From Candidatus Faecicola pullistercoris (lineage in GTDB: Bacteria > Bacillota > Clostridia > Christensenellales > CAG-917), in contig DVNW01000002.1 in the NCBI GenBank assembly GCA_018714105.1, positions 1 to 58,648 on the forward strand: a stretch of DNA of 58,648 bases, in the 5' to 3' direction. This document shows, in pieces, positions 27,546-35,416 of this stretch (its first letter is position 1; the number at the start of each line of letters is the position of its first letter). Position numbers and translations under genes: made by a program. Under the pieces are notes generated by a model, which was not told the DNA's origin, searched no databases, and saw only the letters and a list, made by a program, of their open reading frames with translations.

Positions 27546-28043
27546 ATGAGCGCTTTCGGTCTGATTACGGGCGGAATTATGTGTGCGGCGAGCTGTTATG
27601 CCGGCGTAAAAATTAAGCGGGTATACAGTTCAAGAAGCCGTTTCTTTTACGAGTTCCGCGATTTTCTGGGAGACCTTAAAGGAGGTATAGTCATTTACAA
27701 GAAACCTCTTACGGAACTTATATCCGATTATACTTCGGGACGGGACGGAGCGTTTATAGATTTTCTGAAAGAGTGCGACGCTTGTATCAGAAACGGGACG
27801 AGAGAGGCAATTTCGCTTAAAAGGCCGGCTTTTCTGCCTCAGAAATACTTCAAGGACGTGGAATCGTTTTTCAAGGAAGTAGGAAAAAGCGGCATCGACG
27901 AGCAACAGAGACTTATCGAATATCATTTTAATAAGGCCGAGCAAACGGGGGATGCTCTTAAAAAACTTTCGCAGAAAGACGGAACGATGTATTTCAAGCT
28001 GCTTATCTTGCTGGGAGTGACGATTATGATAATTGCGGTATAG
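27546..28043 (+). CDS. spoIIIAB: Stage III sporulation protein AB
   Basis: A 165-residue SpoIIIAB, a membrane-anchored GspF-like component of the SpoIIIA channel. It has an N-terminal hydrophobic segment (about residues 3-22), a helical cytosolic part with FRDFLGDLKGGIVIYKKPLTELI, and a C-terminal hydrophobic segment (YFKLLILLGVTIMIIAV). It starts two bases after spoIIIAA. Confidence 0.93.
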   Translation: MSAFGLITGGIMCAASCYAGVKIKRVYSSRSRFFYEFRDFLGDLKGGIVIYKKPLTELISDYTSGRDGAFIDFLKECDACIRNGTREAISLKRPAFLPQKYFKDVESFFKEVGKSGIDEQQRLIEYHFNKAEQTGDALKKLSQKDGTMYFKLLILLGVTIMIIAV

Positions 28044-28051
28044 GAGAAAGT

Positions 28052-28249
28052 ATGGAAATAGACGTAATTCTGAAAATCGCGGGTATCGGTATAATAACCG
28101 CTATAGTAAATATAATTCTAAAAAAAAGCGATAAAGACGAAATTGCCACTTTCGTAACCATTACCGCGCTTGTGATAGTGCTTCTGATAGTGGTAGACAT
28201 GGTTGGCGGGCTGTTTGAAACCGTTAAAAACATATTCGGACTGAGCTGA
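28052..28249 (+). CDS. spoIIIAC: Stage III sporulation protein AC
   Basis: A 65-residue protein with two transmembrane segments (about residues 5-24 and 33-55) joined by a short charged loop KKSDKDE. Size, hydrophobicity and position match SpoIIIAC. TAGGAGA precedes the ATG; the last base overlaps spoIIIAD. Confidence 0.92.
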   Translation: MEIDVILKIAGIGIITAIVNIILKKSDKDEIATFVTITALVIVLLIVVDMVGGLFETVKNIFGLS

Positions 28250-28635
28250 TGGAAATTTTTAAACTCATAGGCATAGGAATAGCGGGGGCGGTAGCGGCCA
28301 CCGTAATAAAAAACGTAAAGCCCGAATTTACCGTGCTTGTTATACTGTCGGCGGGGCTTATAATGCTTATATATCTTCTTAATTCGCTTGGCGAAGTCGT
28401 TACGGCGTTTACCGGGCTTGTTGACAAAAGCGGCCTTGACAACAGGCTTTTTGCCGGGATACTCAAAATTATAGGGATAGGGTATCTTACGGAATATTCG
28501 GCGGGGATATGCGAGGACGCCGACGCGAAAAGCCTGGGGATGAAAATACAGTTAGGAGGTAAAATAACCATTTTTCTGATGTCGCTGCCGATTTTGACCG
28601 CGCTTATCGAAGTGGTGGAAAAACTAGCGTTATGA
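28249..28635 (+). CDS. spoIIIAD: Stage III sporulation protein AD
   Basis: A 128-residue membrane protein with about four hydrophobic segments, including IFKLIGIGIAGAVAATVIKNVKPEF at the start and a conserved central GILKIIGIGYLTEYSAGICEDADAKSLGMKIQLGGKITIFLMSLPILTALIE. This matches SpoIIIAD. It overlaps spoIIIAE by 4 bp (ATGA). Confidence 0.93.
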   Translation: MEIFKLIGIGIAGAVAATVIKNVKPEFTVLVILSAGLIMLIYLLNSLGEVVTAFTGLVDKSGLDNRLFAGILKIIGIGYLTEYSAGICEDADAKSLGMKIQLGGKITIFLMSLPILTALIEVVEKLAL

Positions 28636-29837
28636 AAAGAAAAATAGTATTTATATTGATTTTTGCCGCTGTAATCGGACTGACAGTATTCTACAAAACT
28701 CCGCAAAATATAGCACTCGCGGACGAGACCGACAGTGTTACGGAACAGCTTGAAGATCGCGTGGACGAAACGGTGGACAAGCTTGATTTATCGGATTTTC
28801 AAAGTTTTCTGGATTCGCTTTCGGACAGGCAGAAAGAACTGCTGGGCACGAATTCCGTAAAACAGCTTATCAAGAACATAACTTCGGGCGATTTGTCCTC
28901 GCTCGATATAAAATCTTATCTAACCGAGATATGCTCGGTATTTTTTGCCGACCTCAAAGTTTTGCTGCCCATGCTTGTTACCATACTCGTAATATCCGTT
29001 CTGGGCAGTATCATGAAAGGTCTCAATTCGGGATTTCTGGATAAGCAGACGTCCGAAATAATCTACTTTGTATGCTATGCGGCGGTAGTGATAGTGTTGC
29101 TTACTTCCATAGTTCCGCTTATGCAGTCGGCAAAAAACGCAGTCAATGCAGTTAAGAGTTTTGCCGAAATAGTATTTCCCGTGCTTCTGACGCTTATCGT
29201 AGCCATGGGCGGGGGCGTTTCGGCGGGAGTATTTCAACCGGCTATGGCGATTTTTTCAACGGGAATAGTGTTTATTATAAGTTCGGTAGTCTTCCCGTTT
29301 TTTATTGCGGCGACGGTGTTTGCGGTAGTGGGCAATCTGTCCGAAAACGTCAAACTTTCAGGCCTGACTTCCTTTTTCAAAAGCAGCGCGGAATGGCTTC
29401 TGGGCTGGATATTCGGGCTGTTTCTCACATTTCTTACGATAAAGGGCATAACGGGATCCGCCATAGACAACATGTCGGTTTCGGCCGCGAAATTCGCCTT
29501 GTCGAGTTATGTGCCCGTGCTGGGCGGATATCTGTCGGAAGGGTTTGATCTGGTGCTTGCAAGCTGCGTGCTCATCAAAAACGCGGTAGGGGTAACGGGA
29601 GTGCTGTTTTTGCTGTCCGTAATTTTGTTTCCCATACTTAAAATCTGCGTTTTCGTGCTGGGACTCAGGCTTACGGCCACGCTGTCCGAGCCTATGGGCG
29701 ATAGTCGTATTTCGGCATTGCTGAACTCGGTATCCAAAAGCATGACGCTGCTTATATCGGCTCTCGCGGGGCTCGGATTCGTTTTTTTCATATTGGTTAT
29801 GCTTGTCATATATACCGGAAATCCGGGGGTGATGTAA
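28632..29837 (+). CDS. spoIIIAE: Stage III sporulation protein AE
   Basis: A 401-residue polytopic membrane protein of the SpoIIIA channel. An N-terminal signal-like segment (~5-28) is followed by a charged extracytoplasmic region to ~100 and then about seven to eight hydrophobic segments. Typical SpoIIIAE stretches include MKGLNSGFLDKQTSEIIYFVCYAAVVIVLL and CVLIKNAVGVTGVLFLLSVILFPILKI. Length is normal. Confidence 0.94.
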   Translation: MKRKIVFILIFAAVIGLTVFYKTPQNIALADETDSVTEQLEDRVDETVDKLDLSDFQSFLDSLSDRQKELLGTNSVKQLIKNITSGDLSSLDIKSYLTEICSVFFADLKVLLPMLVTILVISVLGSIMKGLNSGFLDKQTSEIIYFVCYAAVVIVLLTSIVPLMQSAKNAVNAVKSFAEIVFPVLLTLIVAMGGGVSAGVFQPAMAIFSTGIVFIISSVVFPFFIAATVFAVVGNLSENVKLSGLTSFFKSSAEWLLGWIFGLFLTFLTIKGITGSAIDNMSVSAAKFALSSYVPVLGGYLSEGFDLVLASCVLIKNAVGVTGVLFLLSVILFPILKICVFVLGLRLTATLSEPMGDSRISALLNSVSKSMTLLISALAGLGFVFFILVMLVIYTGNPGVM

Positions 29838-30320
29838 ATGGCTTGGTTATTGTCCGTTACGGGCATAGTCGCACTGGGGCTGCTTCTTGAAATTCTTCTG
29901 CCGACGGGTAAGACTTCAAAGTATATACGCGGCATTTTCGGACTGATAACGCTTTACGTAATAATATCGCCGCTGCCCGGAATTATCGATAAAATAGCCG
30001 ACACGGATTTTGAAAACGTCTTTTCAGACGTGGCCGTAGATTACGAATTCGTGGGGGATATTTCCGGCGATTATTTTGCGGGAAAGGAAAAACAGGCGGC
30101 AGCTCTTCTTGAAAAGATGGGATACGAAGGGGTTAAGGTGAATATTGTCGGAAAAGAGGGGATTTATTACGAAATTGAGTATATAAACGTGAATTTGGAG
30201 GATTGCGACATATCGGCAGACAAGCAGAATATATTTATTAGCGAAATAAAAACCGAGGTAAAAAACTTTTTCAAAATCAGCGACGAGGAGGTGCGTATAG
30301 TTGGATATAAAAGACATTAG
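29838..30320 (+). CDS. spoIIIAF: Stage III sporulation protein AF
   Basis: A 160-residue protein with two N-terminal transmembrane segments (about residues 3-21 and 33-52) linked by LLPTGKTSKYIRGIFG, a family hallmark. A soluble ring-building-motif-like domain follows. It starts immediately after the spoIIIAE stop. Confidence 0.92.
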   Translation: MAWLLSVTGIVALGLLLEILLPTGKTSKYIRGIFGLITLYVIISPLPGIIDKIADTDFENVFSDVAVDYEFVGDISGDYFAGKEKQAAALLEKMGYEGVKVNIVGKEGIYYEIEYINVNLEDCDISADKQNIFISEIKTEVKNFFKISDEEVRIVGYKRH

Positions 30321-30846
30321 AGGCGAAGCGAAGCCTTTGAAAAAGAGTTTGTTTAAATTGAGCGGCGGCAAGCATACGGCGGTAATAGCGGGCATATTAA
30401 TATTAGCGATGGCGCTTGCCGTATACGTTTATACCGAATACGGAGACCGGACCGAGGAGGTCGGACAGAGTTATTACGAGCAGACGGAGCAGAAGCTATC
30501 GGCCATTTTAAGCGGCATAAAAGGCGCGGGAAAGGTAGAAGTAATGATATGTTACGACGGCGGCGCCGAGCTTGTCGTCGCTTACGACGAGAGCACGGTT
30601 ACCGACAGCAAGACCGACAACAGCGGCGGAAACGAATACACGGTAACAACTACGACTCAGGAAAAGACTCCCGTTATGTCGGGCGGCGAACTGGTGGTGC
30701 TTAAAGAAAAGAATCCCGAAATCGTAGGCGTACTCGTAGTGGCAGAGGGAGCGGACGATATAGGCGTGCGCCTCGAACTTCTGAACGCCGCGGCCACCGT
30801 TCTGCAAGTGGATAAAAAAATTATCACCGTATCGGTGAAAGGTTGA
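30301..30846 (+). CDS. spoIIIAG: Stage III sporulation protein AG
   Basis: A 181-residue ring-forming component of the SpoIIIA channel. One transmembrane segment lies at about residues 22-43. The C-terminal ring-building-motif domain has SAILSGIKGAGKVEVMICYDGGAELVVAY and ..PEIVGVLVVAEGADDIGVRLELLNAAATVLQVDKKIITV. It begins with TTG at 30301, served by GAGGAGG inside the end of spoIIIAF, overlapping it by 20 bp. Confidence 0.93.
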   Translation: MDIKDIRGEAKPLKKSLFKLSGGKHTAVIAGILILAMALAVYVYTEYGDRTEEVGQSYYEQTEQKLSAILSGIKGAGKVEVMICYDGGAELVVAYDESTVTDSKTDNSGGNEYTVTTTTQEKTPVMSGGELVVLKEKNPEIVGVLVVAEGADDIGVRLELLNAAATVLQVDKKIITVSVKG

Positions 30847-30895
30847 CGAAAATCAGTCCGTACGGGACTAAAATAGACAAACATGGAGGTATATC

Positions 30896-31387
30896 ATGAA
30901 AAACGGCAACAAAAAAAAGATTATCGTACTATGCAGTATGCTGGTACTGTTGGTAGCAACGGGGTTTCTGAATTTTTATCTTAACGGCAAACTCGGCGAC
31001 AACAGCGACATGGGCGGCGACGGAGGCATAGTCACGACTACTTATTTCGGTACTTTCCGTTCGGACAGAGAGGCGCAGAGGCAGGAGATTTTCACCTATC
31101 TCGACAGCATCGTAGCGTCCGAGGCGTCTTCCGAAGAGGCGAAAGCGGCGGCTGAAAGCCAGAAGCTCGAACTGTGCGAGAAAATCGAACAGGAACTCAC
31201 TTTGGAAAATCTTATCAAGGCAAGCGGCTTCGAGGACGCGGTCATCACCATGAGCACGGGCAACCTCAACGTGGTGGTCAAGGCCGATAACGAACTCGAC
31301 AATTCTCAGGTAGCTCAGATTCTCAGCATAATTACGAGAGAAACGACATATACACCTTCGCAGGTCGTAATAGTTCCGTATAACTGA
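30896..31387 (+). CDS. spoIIIAH: Stage III sporulation protein AH
   Basis: A 163-residue SpoIIIAH-like protein, which in other species interacts with SpoIIQ across the intermembrane space. An N-terminal membrane anchor (about residues 7-24), a Gly/Asp-rich linker, a long charged helix (REAQRQEIFTYLDSIVASEASSEEAKAAAESQ), and a C-terminal ring-building domain are visible. It is shorter than the Bacillus protein (about 218). ATGGAGG lies before the ATG. The operon ends at the terminator 31414-31440. Confidence 0.92.
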   Translation: MKNGNKKKIIVLCSMLVLLVATGFLNFYLNGKLGDNSDMGGDGGIVTTTYFGTFRSDREAQRQEIFTYLDSIVASEASSEEAKAAAESQKLELCEKIEQELTLENLIKASGFEDAVITMSTGNLNVVVKADNELDNSQVAQILSIITRETTYTPSQVVIVPYN

Positions 31388-31413
31388 TGAGGCAGATATG
31401 TCGGGAGCAAAAG

Positions 31414-31440
31414 GCCGAAACTTTATGTTTCGGCTTTTTT
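31414..31440 (+). terminator. Terminator of the spoIIIA operon
   Basis: GCCGAAAC (31414-31421) pairs with GTTTCGGC (31427-31434), then six T. Confidence 0.9.
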
Positions 31441-31483
31441 GACGTTTATGCGTCATTTAGCCTTTATCCTTCCGAAAAATGGC

Positions 31484-31512
31484 TTTACATAAAAATAAAT
31501 AAATGATATAAT
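31484..31512 (+). promoter_or_regulatory. Sigma-A-type promoter of asp23-nusB-folD-xse-ispA
   Basis: TTTACA at 31484-31489, 17-bp spacer, TATAAT at 31507-31512. GGAGG and the ATG follow about 25 bp later. Confidence 0.75.
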
Positions 31513-31537
31513 TAATTAAACGTCCGGAGGAATACAA

Positions 31538-31873
31538 ATGGCTAACGTATCTGAAAGCAGGAACAATCAAATTTATGCCGAAATAATTACCTCTCTCGCC
31601 ACTACCGCAGCCGCTAAGGTGGAAGGTATAACCGTGCTCGGCAACGACAACAGCGGCAAGAAAAAGAAACTTCACGGCAGCGACGTGCAGGTATATTTTA
31701 TAAAGGATAAAGTTTCCATAGACATTTTCATTAACGTTTATTACGGTTACAGGGTGCCCGACGTGGTCTGCACCGTGCAGGAACATATCAAACAGGACGT
31801 CGAGGCGGCCACCAGATACAAGGTCGGTTCGATTAACGTAAAAGTAGTAAGCGTTATTTTCCCCAAACTCTGA
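31538..31873 (+). CDS. Asp23/Gls24 family envelope stress protein (YqhY-like)
   Basis: A 111-residue Asp23 family protein. It corresponds to yqhY, which lies before nusB in Bacillus subtilis and has been linked to control of acetyl-CoA carboxylase there. Family features are YAEIITSLATTAAAKVEGITVLG and VSIDIFINVYYGYRVPDVVCTVQEHIKQDVE. The accB-accC genes that sit between spoIIIAH and yqhY in Bacillus are absent here. Confidence 0.93.
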   Translation: MANVSESRNNQIYAEIITSLATTAAAKVEGITVLGNDNSGKKKKLHGSDVQVYFIKDKVSIDIFINVYYGYRVPDVVCTVQEHIKQDVEAATRYKVGSINVKVVSVIFPKL

Positions 31874-31887
31874 AAAAGGCACCGGTT

Positions 31888-32292
31888 ATGAGCAGAAGAA
31901 GCGCCCGCGAGGCGGCATATAAATTAACGTTTGAATATCTGTTTTACAATAAAGGCAACGACACCACTCTCGAATTGCTCACTCTAGACAGCAGTCTTTC
32001 CGACGACGACAAGGACTATATAAACAGGGTGTACGAGGGCATTCAGCGCGACTACGACAAGCTGTACGCGCTTATTTCCAGGCATTCGGGCAATTTCACG
32101 GCGGATCGTATATATAAACCCGATCTTGCCGCCATGATACTTTCGGCTTACGAGCTTGTGAACGAGCCTGAAATTTCCGCCGCGGTTTCCATATCCAGCG
32201 CGATAGAACTTGTAAAAAAATACTCTTCGGAAAAGAGCAATACTTTCGTTAACGGTATACTCGGAGCAATCAACAAGGAGGTGCGCGGATGA
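31888..32292 (+). CDS. nusB: Transcription antitermination protein NusB
   Basis: A 134-residue NusB, an all-helical RNA-binding factor that with NusE promotes antitermination in rRNA operons. It opens with SRRSAREAAYKLTFEYLF and contains DRIYKPDLAAMILSAYELVNEPEISAAVSISSAIELVKKYSSEKSNTFVNGILGAI, the family's C-terminal signature. It overlaps folD by 4 bp (ATGA). Confidence 0.95.
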   Translation: MSRRSAREAAYKLTFEYLFYNKGNDTTLELLTLDSSLSDDDKDYINRVYEGIQRDYDKLYALISRHSGNFTADRIYKPDLAAMILSAYELVNEPEISAAVSISSAIELVKKYSSEKSNTFVNGILGAINKEVRG

Positions 32293-33128
32293 TTATCGAC
32301 GGAAAGGCCGTAGCCTCCGGAATAAGAGAACAGATTAAACTTCGCGCGAAAAAACTTGCCGACGAGGGACGTCCCGCAGGGCTTGCGGTTATCAGAATCG
32401 GCGACGACGCGGCAAGCGAGGTTTACGTACGCAATAAAATCAAGGGTTGCACAGAGGTAGGCATATCGAGTTTCAGTTACGAGCTTCCCGCAACTACTTC
32501 GCAGGCCACGGTCATCGAGCTTATACGCGAACTCAATTCGCGCGACGACGTTCACGGTATACTCGTTCAGCTTCCGCTTCCGAAAGGACTCGACGAATCC
32601 GTGATTCTGGCCGCCATCGACGAAAGCAAAGACGTCGACGGTTTCAGCGCAAAACAGACGGGACTTCTGGCTCTCGGCACGCCCGACCTTGTAGCATGCA
32701 CGCCTCACGGCTGTATGGAGCTTATTAAAAGCACGGGCGTTCAGATAGCAGGCAAGCGCGCCGTTATCGTAGGGCGCAGCAATATAGTGGGCAAGCCCAT
32801 GTTTCATCTTCTGCTTGCCGAAAACGCCACTGTTACTGTATGCCACAGCAAAACCCGCGATTTAGTCGAACTGACAAGACAGGCCGACATACTTGTTGCC
32901 GCCCTGGGTAAGCCCCGCTTCGTGACGGCGGATATGGTTAAGGAAGGCGCGGTGGTTATTGACGTAGGCATCAACAGGGTTGACGGCAAACTCGTGGGCG
33001 ACGTGGATTTCGACGCGGTAAGCAAAAAGGCGTCGTATATTACGCCCGTTCCGGGCGGCGTCGGTCCGATGACAATTACCATGCTGCTTTACAATACCGT
33101 CAAAGCGGCTGAAAGAAGCGTGAAGTAA
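32289..33128 (+). CDS. folD: Bifunctional methylenetetrahydrofolate dehydrogenase/cyclohydrolase
   Basis: A 279-residue FolD interconverting methylene-, methenyl- and formyl-THF in one-carbon metabolism. Signatures are VYVRNKIKGCTEVGI (catalytic Lys), GILVQLPLPKGLD, SKDVDGF, the NADP motif AVIVGRSNIVGKPMFHLL and YITPVPGGVGPMTITML. Its last base overlaps xseA. Part of the conserved nusB-folD-xseA-xseB-ispA cluster. Confidence 0.97.
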   Translation: MIIDGKAVASGIREQIKLRAKKLADEGRPAGLAVIRIGDDAASEVYVRNKIKGCTEVGISSFSYELPATTSQATVIELIRELNSRDDVHGILVQLPLPKGLDESVILAAIDESKDVDGFSAKQTGLLALGTPDLVACTPHGCMELIKSTGVQIAGKRAVIVGRSNIVGKPMFHLLLAENATVTVCHSKTRDLVELTRQADILVAALGKPRFVTADMVKEGAVVIDVGINRVDGKLVGDVDFDAVSKKASYITPVPGGVGPMTITMLLYNTVKAAERSVK

Positions 33129-34318
33129 TGGAAAGACGCATAGTATCGGTAGGCGAATTCTGCAAAGCGTTCAAAAACGTTCTGTCAGCCGAGGTAATGC
33201 TTAATAATATTGCCGTCGGCGGCGAGATAAGCGGCTTCAAAATTTCGGGCGAGCACGCTTATTTTACTTTGAAGGACGAGGAGGCGGCGCTTCCTTGCAG
33301 TTGCTTCAATTACAGACGCACCTACGTTCCCAAAGAGGGCGAATCCGTAATTGCCGTCGGCAGTCCGGATTATTATCTTAAAGGCGGCAAATTCAGCTTT
33401 GTGGTTCGCAGTATCGAAGCCGTGGGGCTGGGGCTGCTTTACCTGAAAATAGAACAGCTGAAAAAAGAACTTGCCGCCGCAGGCGTTTTCGACGCGAGTC
33501 ATAAAAAGCCCGTTCCCGCTTTTTGTAAAAGCATTTGCGTGGTAACTTCGGCTACCGGCGCCGTTATACGCGACATAATAAAGACCGTAAGACTTAAAAA
33601 TCCCGTAATCGACATCACGGTAAAGGACGTGCGGGTGCAGGGTGCCGGAGCGGAAAAAGAAATCGCTTCGGCGATTAAAGCCGTGGACAGACTGGGGTAC
33701 GATTGCATAATCGTAGCGCGCGGAGGCGGCTCTCTTGAAGATCTTATGCCTTTTTACACAAGGGAAGTGGCAATGGCGGTTTACGAAGCCGATACCCCTA
33801 TAATAAGCGCCGTAGGACACGAAACGGATTTTTCGATATGCGATTTCGCGGCCGATCTGAGGGCGGCTACTCCTACCGCGGCGGCCGAAGCCGCGGCGTT
33901 CGATTATTACCGCATGCGCTCGGATATACTTTCCATGGCCGCCCGTATCAGGGAACGTACGGTAAAAAGGCTTACCGACGGGTTCAACGATACCAAATAC
34001 AGTTGCAGCCTGCTTTCGGCGAAGCTTCAGAAAAAGAGCGAAAGCGACTACGCAAAAGTGCGCATAGCCCTGCTTACCTTAAAGCAGCAGGTGGAAACGC
34101 TTTATCGCGCACGCGCGTTCGAGATAGAAAAATGCATGACGGCGCTTGATAAACTCAATCCCGTAAAAGTGCTTAAATCCGGTTATTTCCGCATATACGC
34201 AGGCGGTCTGCCGGTTATGAGCGTCAAAGAAGTCAAAGCCGGCGACTTGATAGAGGCCAGAGGCGCCGACGGCAGGATAACGGCAAAGGTAGAAAAGGTG
34301 GAGGAAGAAAATTTATGA
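33128..34318 (+). CDS. xseA: Exodeoxyribonuclease VII large subunit
   Basis: A 396-residue XseA, the catalytic subunit of a bidirectional single-strand DNA exonuclease. An N-terminal OB fold (~1-100) has LNNIAVGGEISGFKISGEHAYFTLKDEEAALPC. The catalytic domain has VVTSATGAVIRDIIKT, IIVARGGGSLEDLMPFYTREVAMAVYEADTPIISAVGHETDFSICDFAADLRAATPTAAAE. The C-terminal helical part is somewhat shorter than in Bacillus (448). It overlaps xseB by 4 bp. Confidence 0.97.
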   Translation: MERRIVSVGEFCKAFKNVLSAEVMLNNIAVGGEISGFKISGEHAYFTLKDEEAALPCSCFNYRRTYVPKEGESVIAVGSPDYYLKGGKFSFVVRSIEAVGLGLLYLKIEQLKKELAAAGVFDASHKKPVPAFCKSICVVTSATGAVIRDIIKTVRLKNPVIDITVKDVRVQGAGAEKEIASAIKAVDRLGYDCIIVARGGGSLEDLMPFYTREVAMAVYEADTPIISAVGHETDFSICDFAADLRAATPTAAAEAAAFDYYRMRSDILSMAARIRERTVKRLTDGFNDTKYSCSLLSAKLQKKSESDYAKVRIALLTLKQQVETLYRARAFEIEKCMTALDKLNPVKVLKSGYFRIYAGGLPVMSVKEVKAGDLIEARGADGRITAKVEKVEEENL

Positions 34319-34533
34319 CTTTTGAGCAGATGTACGCAAAACTCGACGAAATCGTCAAAAAGCTCGAGGGACAGGGCGTCGGCCTGGAAGAAAGCATCAA
34401 ACTTTTCAACGACGGATTGGAACTTTCCAGAAAGTGCCTTGAAAGTTTAAACCAGAGCAAGGGCAAAATTTTGCTTTTGACGGACGAGCTTAACAAACTC
34501 ACCGAAGAATTCAATCCCGATGGCAGAAATTAA
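34315..34533 (+). CDS. xseB: Exodeoxyribonuclease VII small subunit
   Basis: A 72-residue XseB, forming a helical hairpin that binds XseA. It has the usual TFEQMYAKLDEIVKKLEGQGVGLEESIKLFNDGLELSRKCLESL. It overlaps xseA by 4 bp and ispA by 14 bp. Confidence 0.95.
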   Translation: MTFEQMYAKLDEIVKKLEGQGVGLEESIKLFNDGLELSRKCLESLNQSKGKILLLTDELNKLTEEFNPDGRN

Positions 34534-35359
34534 CGCTGACAACCTGCTTTACAGGCTTCTGAAGCTGAAAGCGGAAGATTATATAAACGGTTATATAGGT
34601 ACGCTCGAAGCGCCCGAGCCTCTTATTTCCGCCATGAAATACGCCCTCGAGGGCGGAGGAAAGAGAATAAGGCCGGTACTCACTCTTCTGGGCGCGCGCA
34701 TAGGCGGGGGGAAAGAAGACGACGCGCTTCCTTTCGCACTTGCCGTCGAGCTGGTGCATACCTATTCGCTCATACACGACGATTTGCCTTGTATGGACGA
34801 CGACGACATGCGCCGAGGACGGCCTACCGTGCATAAAAAGTTCGGCGAAGCCGTGGCCGTGCTTACGGGCGACGCACTGCTTAACGCCGCTTTCGAAGTG
34901 CTTGCGGCAGAGCTGTTGAAAGACGCGTCCGCCCCGCGGACGGAAGCCTTTGCTCTGCTTGCCGAATGCGCGGGAATGAAGGGCATGATAAAAGGGCAGA
35001 TTATGGATATCTCCACATATCCTTATCCTCTTGAGGAAATCAATATGGGAAAAACCTGCGCGCTGATAAGATGCGCCCTTCTTATGGGAGCAAAAGTCGG
35101 CGGAGCAAGCGAGGTATTACAGGAAAGCCTTAAAGTTTACGCGGATAATCTCGGCATGGCTTTTCAGATTGCCGACGACATACTCGATTACGATGCGGGC
35201 GAGCGGAGCGATATTAATTACGTAGAGGTAAACGGAATGGAAAAGGCGGCCCGGGCCGTAGCTTATCATACTGCAAAGGCAAAGGAAGCCGTTATGCCGT
35301 ACGGTCGCAGGGAGGAACTTATCGGGCTGGCGGATTATCTTATGAACAGAAAAAACTGA
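34520..35359 (+). CDS. ispA: Polyprenyl (farnesyl) diphosphate synthase
   Basis: A 279-residue trans-prenyltransferase making farnesyl or geranyl diphosphate from IPP and DMAPP. The first Asp-rich motif HDDLPCMDDDDMRRGRPT is at residues 86-103. The second, DDILD, is at 219-223. The stretch after DDILD is about 12 residues shorter than in typical FPP synthases and lacks the GKPxGSDxxxxKxTY segment, going straight to AGERSDINYVEVNGMEKA. Product length or activity may therefore differ. It is the last gene before the bidirectional terminator 35390-35416. Confidence 0.92.
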   Translation: MAEINADNLLYRLLKLKAEDYINGYIGTLEAPEPLISAMKYALEGGGKRIRPVLTLLGARIGGGKEDDALPFALAVELVHTYSLIHDDLPCMDDDDMRRGRPTVHKKFGEAVAVLTGDALLNAAFEVLAAELLKDASAPRTEAFALLAECAGMKGMIKGQIMDISTYPYPLEEINMGKTCALIRCALLMGAKVGGASEVLQESLKVYADNLGMAFQIADDILDYDAGERSDINYVEVNGMEKAARAVAYHTAKAKEAVMPYGRREELIGLADYLMNRKN

Positions 35360-35389
35360 AAAAGTTCCGAAAACAAATGAATTAATTAA

Positions 35390-35416
35390 AAAAACGGCAA
35401 AAATGCCGTTTTTTAA
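35390..35416. terminator. Bidirectional terminator between ispA and the MATE gene
   Basis: The stem ACGGCA (35394-35399) with TGCCGT (35404-35409), AAAA loop, is flanked by an A run on the left and a T run on the right. It therefore works for ispA on the plus strand and the convergent MATE gene on the minus strand. Confidence 0.85.
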
